Of a stretch of 64,000 bases of DNA, positions 17,722 through 26,723 are shown one piece after another. The DNA is taken from positions 21,435 to 85,434 of the forward strand of contig NZ_CAMFLA010000016.1 in the NCBI RefSeq assembly GCF_945957525.1, given 5' to 3'. Position 1 is the first letter of the stretch; each line of letters starts with the position of its first letter. Both the position numbers and the translations under genes were made by a program. The notes below the pieces were generated by a model. It worked only from the letters and a program-made list of their open reading frames with translations. It was not told where the DNA came from and made no database searches. Source of the stretch: an uncultured Aquitalea sp. (GTDB lineage Bacteria; Pseudomonadota; Gammaproteobacteria; Burkholderiales; Chromobacteriaceae).

Positions 17722-18543
17722 CTAGCTTCGATGCAACACAAGCTCCAGCACCATCTTGCTACCAATGTATGCCAGCAGCAAGGCAGCGAAGCCAGCCAAG
17801 GTCCAGCGGATTGCCAGCTTACCGCGCCACCCCTTGAGCTTGCGCCCGACAAGCAAAGCACCGAACAGCCCCCAGGACAACACACCAAAGACTGTCTTAT
17901 GAGTCAGCGCCGCAGGTTTGCCGAAGACTTCCTCCGAAAACACCACGCCGGTCAGAAGTGATACCGAAAGAAGCAGAAATCCCACCCCGATGACCTGAAA
18001 CATCATTTTTTCGAGCGAAAGCAAAGGTGGCAGCTGCCGCACCAACGCCAGCCCCCGCTTCTGATGCAGTGCTTTCTCCATGAACAGCATCAGCACAGCC
18101 AGTAGTGCGCCAATGGCAAACAGGCTGTAAGCCACAATGGACACCAACACGTGCAAGGCAAAGGCGGGATTGCGCAGATCATGCATGACATGCTCACCGG
18201 GAAAAGCCAGTGCGAACGCCAGTGTCGCCATCGCCAGTGGCATCATGAACAACTGCAGCCCCTCCACCCGGTAAAAGAAGCCGCAAGTCCAGTAAATGAC
18301 TAGCATGATCCACACCACAATGGAGAGCGCCCGGCCTACGCCGAGTGAAACAATGGGGCCTTGCAGTACCGGCGACATTACGGCAAAAGCATGCGCCAAC
18401 AGCAAGGCGCCAAGCAGCGTGTGCTCCAGCCTCGGGTTGCGCGGCAAGCTTGCTGCGCCTTTCCAGTTGCCAATGAAATGCCAGGAAAGGCCGCCGTAGG
18501 CGAGGATGAGCAACAGGCTCAGAATGAACAGGAATCCGGTCAT
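17722..18543 (-). CDS. CcsA/YpjD-family inner-membrane protein (cytochrome c assembly-like)
   Basis: Polytopic membrane protein with about eight predicted helices over 273 residues, of the cytochrome c assembly (CcmC/CcsA/HemX) superfamily. The segment FPGEHVMHDLRNPAFALHVLVSIVAYSLFAIGALLAVLMLF and later ALTHKTVFGVLSWGLFGALLVGRKL match the YpjD branch, whose exact role is unclear. Histidines that could contact haem are visible. It is divergent from ffh, and this arrangement next to ffh is conserved in beta- and gammaproteobacteria. A role in cytochrome c maturation is inference. Confidence 0.8.
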   Translation of the reverse strand: MTGFLFILSLLLILAYGGLSWHFIGNWKGAASLPRNPRLEHTLLGALLLAHAFAVMSPVLQGPIVSLGVGRALSIVVWIMLVIYWTCGFFYRVEGLQLFMMPLAMATLAFALAFPGEHVMHDLRNPAFALHVLVSIVAYSLFAIGALLAVLMLFMEKALHQKRGLALVRQLPPLLSLEKMMFQVIGVGFLLLSVSLLTGVVFSEEVFGKPAALTHKTVFGVLSWGLFGALLVGRKLKGWRGKLAIRWTLAGFAALLLAYIGSKMVLELVLHRS

Positions 18544-18589
18544 GAAAAATTACGCCATCAAATCCGGGCGTTACCCGGCAGGCTCGTGG

Positions 18590-18595
18590 TAAAAT
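18590..18595 (+). promoter_or_regulatory. candidate ffh -10 element
   Basis: TAAAAT 56 bp before the ffh ATG. No convincing -35 was found at normal spacing, so support is limited. Confidence 0.3.
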
Positions 18596-18651
18596 CGACA
18601 GTTTGAAAGTCTACACCAACCTGTCCCCCGTTGGCACAGTAAGGACGCAGC

Positions 18652-20007
18652 ATGCTAGACAACCTGACCAGCCGCCTGTCCGGCGTGATCAAGAACCTGC
18701 GCGGCAACGCCCGCCTGACCGAATCCAACATCCAGGACGCCCTGCGCGAAGTGCGCATGGCCTTGCTGGAAGCCGACGTCGCCCTGCCCGTCGTCAAAAC
18801 CTTCATCGCTCAGATCAAGGAACGCGCATTGGGCCAGGAGGTGATGGGTAGCCTCACGCCAGGCCAGGCTCTGGTGGGCGTGGTGAACGAAGAGCTCGTC
18901 AAGCTGATGGGCGAGAAAAACGACGCCCTTAATCTGGCGGCCGTACCCCCGGCCATCGTGCTGATGGCCGGTCTGCAAGGTGCGGGCAAGACCACCACCG
19001 TCGGCAAGCTGGCCAAGCTACTGAAGGAAACACAGAAGAAGAAAGTGCTGGTGGTGTCGGCCGACGTCTACCGCCCCGCCGCCATTGAGCAACTGAAACT
19101 CTTGGCCGAGCAAGTGGGCGTAGAGTGGTTCCCCTCGGATGGCGCGCAAAAACCGGTGGACATCGCCCGCGCCGCCGTGGAACACGCCAAGCGCCATTTC
19201 TTTGACGTACTGATGGTGGACACCGCAGGTCGCCTGGCCATTGACGACGCCATGATGGCGGAAATCAAGGCGCTGCACGCTGCCATCAATCCAGTGGAAA
19301 CCCTGTTCGTGGTGGATGCCATGCAGGGTCAGGACGCTGTCAACACCGCACAAGCTTTTAATGAAACTCTGCCGCTCACCGGCGTCATCCTCACCAAGAT
19401 GGACGGCGACTCGCGCGGCGGCGCCGCCCTGTCCGTGCGCCATGTCACCGGCAAGCCGATCAAGTTTATCGGTGTCGGCGAGAAGGTAAGCGGCCTAGAG
19501 CCCTTCTACCCCGACCGTATCGCCAGTCGCATTCTCGGCATGGGCGACGTGCTGTCCCTGATCGAAGAAGTGCAAAAAGGCATCGATCAGGATGAAGCCG
19601 TGGCCATGGCCAAGAAGCTCAAGTCCGGCAAAGGTTTCGACCTTGAGGATTTCAAGGCCCAGATGCAGCAGATGAAGAAGATGGGCGGCATGGCCAATCT
19701 GCTGGACAAGATGCCTGGGCAACTCGGCCAGATGGCCAAGGGCATTCAGGGGGCCGAAGCGGAAAAATCCATGCGTCGCATCGAAGGCATCATCAACTCC
19801 ATGACACTGGAGGAGCGACGCAAGCCGGAACTGCTCAAAGCCAGTCGCAAGCGGCGAATCGCCGCCGGCTCGGGAGTGACCGTGCAAGAGGTTAACCGTC
19901 TGCTGAATCAGTTTGAGCAAACGCAAAAAATGATGAAGCAGTTCTCCGCCAAGGGCGGACTGATGAAAATGATGCGCGGTATGAAGGGCATGATGCCCGG
20001 GATGTAA
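18652..20007 (+). CDS. ffh: signal recognition particle protein Ffh
   Basis: GTPase that, with 4.5S RNA, delivers ribosomes making membrane proteins to FtsY and the translocon. The 451 residues show the N domain, the G domain with GLQGAGKTT, DTAGRL and TKMDGDSRGGAAL, and a methionine-rich M domain (QMQQMKKMGGMANLLDKM, MMKMMRGMKGMMPGM) that binds signal peptides and RNA. AAGGA lies 8 nt upstream of the ATG. It is a single gene ending in a strong terminator. Confidence 0.98.
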   Translation: MLDNLTSRLSGVIKNLRGNARLTESNIQDALREVRMALLEADVALPVVKTFIAQIKERALGQEVMGSLTPGQALVGVVNEELVKLMGEKNDALNLAAVPPAIVLMAGLQGAGKTTTVGKLAKLLKETQKKKVLVVSADVYRPAAIEQLKLLAEQVGVEWFPSDGAQKPVDIARAAVEHAKRHFFDVLMVDTAGRLAIDDAMMAEIKALHAAINPVETLFVVDAMQGQDAVNTAQAFNETLPLTGVILTKMDGDSRGGAALSVRHVTGKPIKFIGVGEKVSGLEPFYPDRIASRILGMGDVLSLIEEVQKGIDQDEAVAMAKKLKSGKGFDLEDFKAQMQQMKKMGGMANLLDKMPGQLGQMAKGIQGAEAEKSMRRIEGIINSMTLEERRKPELLKASRKRRIAAGSGVTVQEVNRLLNQFEQTQKMMKQFSAKGGLMKMMRGMKGMMPGM

Positions 20008-20010
20008 TCG

Positions 20011-20036
20011 AAAACGGGTGCGAGTCACCCGTTTTT
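20011..20036 (+). terminator. ffh terminator
   Basis: A 10-bp stem AAAACGGGTG/CACCCGTTTT with loop CGAGT is followed by Ts. Confidence 0.9.
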
Positions 20037-20042
20037 CTTGAG

Positions 20043-20954
20043 ATGAAGACAACGATGCATTTTGATGTAGTCGTACTGACAGACCGCCGCCTGCTTGAGC
20101 TGGAGCACGGCGACTGGTACAGCCAACAGGTCCACAAGGAAGACGGGCTAGTGCTGAATGCACTTGCCGCCCGCGGCCTCAAGGTTTGCCGAAAGGCCTG
20201 GGACGATAGCGAATTTGACTGGCGACAGGCCGGCGCGCTGCTGTTTCGCACCACTTGGGATTATTTCGAACGCTATCCGGAGTTTGCCCCTTGGTTGTCG
20301 GCTGCCAGCCAGGCCACCCGCCTGTTCAACAGCGCAGGGCTCATTCGCTGGAACATCGACAAGCATTATCTGGGTGAGTTGGCGCAAAAAGGCATCAACA
20401 CCGTCACCACCCACTACATTGAAAAGCATGACCCGCGCACTTTGCGCCAAGTACTGGAACAAAACGGCATTGAAGACGCCATTCTGAAGCCTGCGATTTC
20501 CGGCTCGGCAAGACATACTTACCGCGTCTCGCCAAACAATGCCGCCGAGCTGGAGTGCATATTCGCCAAGCTGGTGCAACAAGAGGCCATGATGGTGCAA
20601 CCCTTCCAGCACCAGGTTCTCGTACAGGGCGAGATTTCCCTGATGGTGCTGGATGGCAAAGTCAGCCATGCCATCCGCAAGACACCAAAGCATGGCGACT
20701 TCCGCGTGCAGGATGATCACGGCGGCAGCGTGCATGAACATCGCGCTAGCGATGAAGAAACAAGGTTTGCCGAAGCGGCCGTCGCCGCAGTGCCGCACGA
20801 TGTACTGTATGCGCGCGTGGACATGGTACGCGACAACCATGCGCAGCTGGCCATTATGGAACTGGAAATGATAGAACCGGAGCTGTTTTTCCGCTTCCAC
20901 CCGGAAGCCGCCGAGCAATTGGCTGACGGCATCTGCCGCCGGCTGGGCCGCTAA
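20043..20954 (+). CDS. ATP-grasp family protein (glutathione synthetase/RimK-like), function unknown
   Basis: The 303-residue protein has the layout of an ATP-grasp ligase: an N-terminal Rossmann-like part with LFRTTWDYFER, a central ATP-grasp part (AILKPAISGSARHTYRV, MVQPFQHQVLVQGEISLMVLDG) and a C-terminal metal-binding part with LYARVDMVRDNHAQLAIMELEMIEPELFF. These fold-specific residues (Lys, Glu, Asp-Asn-Glu set) suggest an active carboxylate-amine ligase, but the substrate is unknown. An alternative start is ATG 20055. It sits alone between the ffh terminator and purB. Two copies of GTTTGCCGAA lie inside it in different reading frames. Confidence 0.75.
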   Translation: MKTTMHFDVVVLTDRRLLELEHGDWYSQQVHKEDGLVLNALAARGLKVCRKAWDDSEFDWRQAGALLFRTTWDYFERYPEFAPWLSAASQATRLFNSAGLIRWNIDKHYLGELAQKGINTVTTHYIEKHDPRTLRQVLEQNGIEDAILKPAISGSARHTYRVSPNNAAELECIFAKLVQQEAMMVQPFQHQVLVQGEISLMVLDGKVSHAIRKTPKHGDFRVQDDHGGSVHEHRASDEETRFAEAAVAAVPHDVLYARVDMVRDNHAQLAIMELEMIEPELFFRFHPEAAEQLADGICRRLGR

Positions 20955-20981
20955 ACTGCTCCCTACCCGTTTTTGTACTGA

Positions 20982-22391
<1,410 letters not shown>

Positions 22392-22416
22392 GGCACAGGC
22401 TAGCCATGCAGCCGCC

Positions 22417-22441
22417 AAGGCCGCCACCAGGCGGCCTTTTT
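22417..22441 (+). terminator. purB terminator
   Basis: A 9-bp stem AAGGCCGCC/GGCGGCCTT with loop ACCA is followed by TTT. Confidence 0.88.
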
Positions 22442-22489
22442 GTATTCCCGAATCACTCGGGGCTCAAAAGCAAGATTCGCGAGGACAAA

Positions 22490-22523
22490 AAGAAACGAGC
22501 CCTGCCCATCCGGGCAAGGCTCC
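22490..22523 (-). terminator. second minus-strand terminator-like hairpin beyond tRNA-fMet
   Basis: GAGCC-T-TGCCC / GGGCA-G-GGCTC with loop GGAT is followed on the minus strand by GTTTCTTTTTG. It lies ~65 bp beyond the tRNA terminator, with another inverted repeat (22543-22568) between. Confidence 0.6.
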
Positions 22524-22587
22524 AATTATATGACTCGAGGGAATACGTTCCTGAACAGCTGAACGTATGGTGTTGCGCCTAAGCACA

Positions 22588-22623
22588 CACAAGAAGACCG
22601 CCTTGCAAGGCGGTCTTCTTGTG
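22588..22623 (-). terminator. tRNA-fMet terminator, long perfect palindrome
   Basis: A 36-bp perfect inverted repeat (arms CACAAGAAGACCGCCTT) lies directly 3' of the tRNA. The descending arm is T-rich but no separate U-run follows. Confidence 0.75.
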
Positions 22624-22629
22624 AGAACT

Positions 22630-22706
<77 letters not shown>

Positions 22707-22718
22707 GCAGAGAATTGA

Positions 22719-22747
22719 ATAATACCTTCGTATTTTTACGTAGTCAA
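22719..22747 (-). promoter_or_regulatory. tRNA-fMet promoter
   Basis: TTGACT (22747-22742), a 17-bp spacer and TATTAT (22724-22719) lie just upstream of the tRNA. This is one of the best sigma70 matches in the window. Confidence 0.8.
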
Positions 22748-22765
22748 GCCTTTTCTACGCTGCGG

Positions 22766-22794
22766 CAAAAAAACAGGGTGGCTGAGGCCACCCT
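22766..22794 (-). terminator. dsbA terminator
   Basis: An 8-bp stem AGGGTGGC/GCCACCCT with loop TGAG is followed on the minus strand by a run of seven Ts. Confidence 0.88.
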
Positions 22795-22816
22795 AGTTTT
22801 ATCAAAAAGAAACTCG

Positions 22817-23434
22817 TTACTTGATATTGCTCTCGGCCTTGGCCTTGGCGATCAACTCGTTCATCACCTGGATCAGTCTCGCCGGCTCTGCGGGAAGCAA
22901 TTGATACTTGCCGTTGACGATGATGGTAGGCGTACCTTCGATATTGTAGGTGCGAGTGATTTGAGCCGCGCGCGCTACCTGGCTGTTAATGCCGAAGGAG
23001 TTGTAGGTCTGCATGAACTTGTTGAAATCGACGCCAGGCTGCTTCTTCAACCAGCCTTTCAGGATAGCCGGATCAGACAGGTTGACCTTTTGCTCCATCA
23101 CCGCCTTGAAAGCCTGAGAATGCAGCTTGGCCGCAGTACCCGTCGTATTCATGGTGGCAAAGAAACGGGCAAAGCCCTCCATCGGCTTTTGCCAAACAAT
23201 CTGTTCTTTGCGCATGTCGACGTAAGCAGGCTTGCTCTTCTCCCATGCCGACATCAGCGGATCAAGATGAAAACAATGAATGCAGGTGTAAGAGAAGAAT
23301 TCAATCACTTCTACTTTCTTGGGATTGGCCACCGGTTGCGGCTTGTCCATCACCACATAATCCTTGCCAAGCTCAATAGCGGCATTGGCAAAACCGCTTA
23401 CTGCCACCAGGGCAATCAACAGCCACTTCTTCAT
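22817..23434 (-). CDS. dsbA: thiol:disulfide interchange protein DsbA
   Basis: Periplasmic oxidase that forms disulfides in exported proteins. The 205 residues have a signal peptide (MKKWLLIALVAVSGFANA), a thioredoxin fold with active site FFSYTCIHCFHLDP, the helical insertion and the cis-Pro loop GTPTIIV. The dipeptide inside the active site is I-H rather than the P-H of E. coli; a beta-branched residue at that place resembles the neisserial DsbA proteins. The start at 23434 has GAGGA upstream. It follows the SPOR gene by ~30 bp and probably shares its transcript. Confidence 0.95.
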   Translation of the reverse strand: MKKWLLIALVAVSGFANAAIELGKDYVVMDKPQPVANPKKVEVIEFFSYTCIHCFHLDPLMSAWEKSKPAYVDMRKEQIVWQKPMEGFARFFATMNTTGTAAKLHSQAFKAVMEQKVNLSDPAILKGWLKKQPGVDFNKFMQTYNSFGINSQVARAAQITRTYNIEGTPTIIVNGKYQLLPAEPARLIQVMNELIAKAKAESNIK

Positions 23435-23463
23435 TGCGAATCCTCTTGTTTGGGTTGGTCTTG

Positions 23464-24225
23464 TCACTCTGCGCGCACCAAGGTGGCGTTGATGCCATCC
23501 TGCTTCAATTGCGCTTTGACACGATCGATATCATCCTGACGGCTGAGCGGGCCAACGCGGACGCGGTGCACCAAGCCCTTGTCCGGCACGTTGACCGACT
23601 GGATCTTGGCTTCGACACCTAACAAGGCCAGCTTGGCCTTCAGATTGTCGGCCTCGTTTTCATTCTGGAAAGCACCCAGCTGCAAGTAGACCTTTTTGGC
23701 AGAGTTAGCCGAAGAAGGTTCCTTGCCAGCCTGCTTGGCATCGCCGGGTACGGCATCCGCCTGTCCTGGCAAAATTTTGTAGAAGTCGAAGCGCTGCTCA
23801 TCTTTGCCCGCCTGCTGTCCAGCATTGCTCTGCGCAGGAGGGGACTTGGCTGGCTTGGCCGGCGTAGCTTCGGGAGGCATGGGCGGAGGCACCGGAGGCA
23901 GCTCGTCAAGCTTGGCCGAGCCAGTTGTGGCACTAGCCGCTGGCGCGGCCGGTGCAGAAGCCGTCACATCGGCTATTTTAGTTCCGGGCTCAAGCAACTC
24001 GGTTGAGGGGGCGGAGGCTTGCCCGTTCTTGCGATCAAGCTTCTCCAGATTGGAGAACGGCGTCGCCGAGCGGTTCAGATACATGGCAAGACCCACTGCC
24101 ACCGCTACGCCGACAATCAGGCCGATAAGGATGCCGGCCACCAGACCGCCGCCTCCGCTCTTGCCGGACGAGCCGCGGCTGCGGGAGGAAGTCCTGGAAG
24201 AATTCTTTACATCACGATTTGCCAT
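23464..24225 (-). CDS. SPOR-domain membrane protein (FtsN-like)
   Basis: Bitopic inner-membrane protein with a short basic cytoplasmic N-terminus and one transmembrane helix (LVAGILIGLIVGVAVAVGLAM, residues ~28-48). A long Pro/Ala-rich periplasmic linker and a C-terminal SPOR domain (VYLQLGAFQNENEADNLKAKL to end, ~75 residues) follow. SPOR domains bind denuded septal peptidoglycan, so a division role is likely. The layout resembles FtsN, but short N-terminal motifs needed for FtsA or FtsQLB activation were not evident, so it is not named ftsN. In Neisseriales it commonly sits between argS and dsbA; argS is not here. Confidence 0.82.
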   Translation of the reverse strand: MANRDVKNSSRTSSRSRGSSGKSGGGGLVAGILIGLIVGVAVAVGLAMYLNRSATPFSNLEKLDRKNGQASAPSTELLEPGTKIADVTASAPAAPAASATTGSAKLDELPPVPPPMPPEATPAKPAKSPPAQSNAGQQAGKDEQRFDFYKILPGQADAVPGDAKQAGKEPSSANSAKKVYLQLGAFQNENEADNLKAKLALLGVEAKIQSVNVPDKGLVHRVRVGPLSRQDDIDRVKAQLKQDGINATLVRAE

Positions 24226-24294
24226 GTACAGCTACCACTCCGGTTCAGTCCAACACCTTATTATCTATTAATTCCCGGTGAAAATATATTTCAG

Positions 24295-25797
24295 CTAGGT
24301 TCCGGGAAAACTCGCGCGCCGCAATTGAATGGCTTGCAGGACATGGCTTCGGCCAACCTTGGCCACTCTTTCAAGATCGGCAATGGTGCGCGCAACGCGC
24401 AGTATCCGATGATAGCCGCGAGCAGACAAGGCAAGCTGGTCGAGCGCGCTGCGCAAAAACGCCGTGGTATCGTCATCGCAGCGGGCATGGCTGTCGAGCT
24501 CCGCGCTGGTCAATGCCGCATTGGTCTTGCCTTGTCGCGACAACTGCGACTCTCGCGCCGCGATGACGCGGCCCCGGACCGCCTCACTGCACTCTGCCTG
24601 ATGGGCGCCAGTCAGCTCTTCCGAGGTCAACGACGGCACTTGCAAATGCAGGTCGATACGATCCAGCAGCGGGCCAGAGAGCTTGCCGCGATAGCGCGCC
24701 ACCTGCTCGGGCGTACAGCGGCATCGTCCTGCCGGATGCCCCAGAAAACCACAGGGGCAGGGATTCATTGCCGCAATCAGTTGGAAGCGGGCCGGAAAAA
24801 CAGCCTGCCGGGTTGCCCGGGAAATATGGATCTCTCCGTTTTCCAAAGGTTCGCGCAACACTTCCAGCACCCGCCGATCAAACTCCGGCAACTCGTCCAG
24901 AAACAAGACCCCATGATGCGCCAGACTGATTTCACCAGGCCTCGGATCCGCTCCGCCCCCCACCAGCGCGGCAGCCGACGCAGAGTGATGGGGAGAGCGG
25001 AAGGGGCGCGTTTTCCAGCTATCAATCCGAAAACCCTGCGAACCCAAAGATTGCAAGGCTGCCGACTCCAAGGCTTCGGCATCGCTCATCGGCGGCAATA
25101 TACCGGGTAGCCTGCTGGCCAGCATGGATTTCCCTGTCCCCGGCGGCCCCATCAATAACAGGCTGTGTCCGCCTGCGGCGGCGATTTCCAATGCATGGCG
25201 CGCAGCCTGCTGTCCACGCACCTCAGACAAATCAGGATAGTGACGCACTACAACCTGAAGCTCGCTCTCAAGCACGGCGATCTCCGTCAGGCCATTGAGA
25301 TGCGCGGCCGCCTCCAACAAACTGGCTACTGGGAGAATTTGCGCCGAGCCCACCAACGCCGCTTCGTGCGCACAACCTGCCGGCAGCATGAAGCGGCGCT
25401 CAGCTCGCGCTGCATGGCATGCCATTGCAAGCGCGCCTCTTACAGGCCGCACTTCCCCGCCCAACGCCAGTTCGCCGACAAAGTCGTATTGATCAAGACT
25501 GCTGCAAGATATCTGGCCGGAGGCGGCAAGAATGCCAATGGCGATGGGCAGGTCGAACCGGCCTGAGTCTTTAGGCAAATCGGCCGGTGCCAGATTGACG
25601 GTGATTTTGCGGGCAGGAAATTCGAAACCGGAAGTCTGGATCGCCGCGCGCACCCGATCGCGGCTTTCCTTGACCTCCGTATCCGGCAGACCCACCAGGG
25701 TAAATTGCGGCAGGCCGTTGGCCAGATGCACCTCGACAGCCACTTCAGGCGCATTCAGACCGCACAGGGCCCGACTATGAATGACGGCTAGGGACAT
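24295..25797 (-). CDS. comM: YifB/ComM-family Mg-chelatase-like AAA+ helicase
   Basis: Hexameric branch-migration helicase that extends integration of transforming DNA. The 500 residues comprise an N-terminal Lon-like domain (GLPQFTLVGLPDTEVKESRDRVRAAI), an AAA+ Mg-chelatase domain with Walker A MGPPGTGKSM and Walker B VLFLDELPEF, and a zinc-ligand set (NPCPCGFLGHPAGRCRC). The C-terminal domain holds RGYHRILRVARTIADLE. ATG 25797 (MSLAVIHSRAL) is the family-consistent start. It lies 7 nt after ubiK. With comEA and pilBCD it fits a naturally transformable organism. Confidence 0.94.
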   Translation of the reverse strand: MSLAVIHSRALCGLNAPEVAVEVHLANGLPQFTLVGLPDTEVKESRDRVRAAIQTSGFEFPARKITVNLAPADLPKDSGRFDLPIAIGILAASGQISCSSLDQYDFVGELALGGEVRPVRGALAMACHAARAERRFMLPAGCAHEAALVGSAQILPVASLLEAAAHLNGLTEIAVLESELQVVVRHYPDLSEVRGQQAARHALEIAAAGGHSLLLMGPPGTGKSMLASRLPGILPPMSDAEALESAALQSLGSQGFRIDSWKTRPFRSPHHSASAAALVGGGADPRPGEISLAHHGVLFLDELPEFDRRVLEVLREPLENGEIHISRATRQAVFPARFQLIAAMNPCPCGFLGHPAGRCRCTPEQVARYRGKLSGPLLDRIDLHLQVPSLTSEELTGAHQAECSEAVRGRVIAARESQLSRQGKTNAALTSAELDSHARCDDDTTAFLRSALDQLALSARGYHRILRVARTIADLERVAKVGRSHVLQAIQLRRASFPGT

Positions 25798-25804
25798 GGG
25801 CCTT

Positions 25805-26092
25805 TCAGGAGTGGCCCGGCTCAGCCTCCTCCACCTGTTTGGCTGTGCTCGCCTCAGGTAATGCCAGAGCTTCAAGACGAGCCAGTCTTTCTTCCAGCGC
25901 ACTCAGTTTTTCACGAGTGCGCACCAGTACTTCCTGTTGCACGTCGAATTCTTCTCGCGTAACCAGATCCATCTTGGAAAATGTGGCTGCCATCATGGCT
26001 TTGACATTTTTTTCGATGTCCCTCGCTGGGCTTGCGGCGATGGTTTCACTGATCTTGGCACTGATTTCATCAAACAATTTCTGGCTGAGCAT
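25805..26092 (-). CDS. ubiK: ubiquinone biosynthesis accessory factor UbiK (BMFP family)
   Basis: Small coiled-coil protein (95 residues) that in E. coli aids aerobic ubiquinone synthesis by binding UbiJ. Seen: an N-terminal amphipathic part (LSQKLFDEISAKISETIAAS), the conserved DIEKNVKAMMAATFSKMDLVTREEFDVQ segment and a C-terminal coiled coil (LVRTREKLSALEERLARLEAL). The start at 26092 has a full AGGAGG 6 nt upstream; longer in-frame ORF extensions are not supported. Its promoter appears to be bracketed by a 9-bp inverted repeat. It is cotranscribed with comM. Confidence 0.9.
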   Translation of the reverse strand: MLSQKLFDEISAKISETIAASPARDIEKNVKAMMAATFSKMDLVTREEFDVQQEVLVRTREKLSALEERLARLEALALPEASTAKQVEEAEPGHS

Positions 26093-26111
26093 GCTGCGCC
26101 TCCTGCAAAAA

Positions 26112-26150
26112 GGGAATGTCGGAATCAGTGTAGCAAAAAAGGACATTCCC
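26112..26150 (-). promoter_or_regulatory. ubiK promoter bracketed by an inverted repeat
   Basis: GGGAATGTC (26112-26120) and GACATTCCC (26142-26150) form a perfect inverted repeat 30 bp centre to centre. A minus-strand -10-like TACACT (26132-26127) lies between them. This suggests a repressor operator; the -35 is poor. Confidence 0.4.
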
Positions 26151-26165
26151 GGCAGAAGCGCGCCG

Positions 26166-26182
26166 CGCACCACATCGGTGCA
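26166..26182 (+). promoter_or_regulatory. NtrC-binding site 1 upstream of glnK
   Basis: CGCACC-N5-GGTGCA differs by one base from the NtrC consensus TGCACC-N5-GGTGCA. It is centred about 138 bp upstream of the predicted start of transcription. Confidence 0.75.
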
Positions 26183-26198
26183 GTAGCCGGATTTAACG

Positions 26199-26215
26199 TG
26201 CGCCGACATGGTGCC
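26199..26215 (+). promoter_or_regulatory. NtrC-binding site 2 upstream of glnK
   Basis: TGCGCC-N5-GGTGCC matches the NtrC consensus at 10 of 12 positions. It is centred 33 bp (three helical turns) downstream of site 1, the arrangement known from the E. coli glnA enhancer. Confidence 0.68.
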
Positions 26216-26285
26216 AGTTGTCATTTTCCGCCGGCAAGCTGCTCATTCGGACAGGAAAATGCCGAATCCAACGCTCAATGCAGGC

Positions 26286-26301
26286 TGGCACGCTTTATGC
26301 A
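26286..26301 (+). promoter_or_regulatory. sigma54 promoter of glnK-amtB
   Basis: TGGCACG-N4-ATGCA, with the invariant GG (26287-26288) and GC (26299-26300) exactly 10 bp apart. Only one base departs from the -24/-12 consensus. Confidence 0.85.
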
Positions 26302-26305
26302 GTAG

Positions 26306-26692
<387 letters not shown>

Positions 26693-26723
26693 CACGACAT
26701 CAAGCCAACTGGGGATAAAGACA

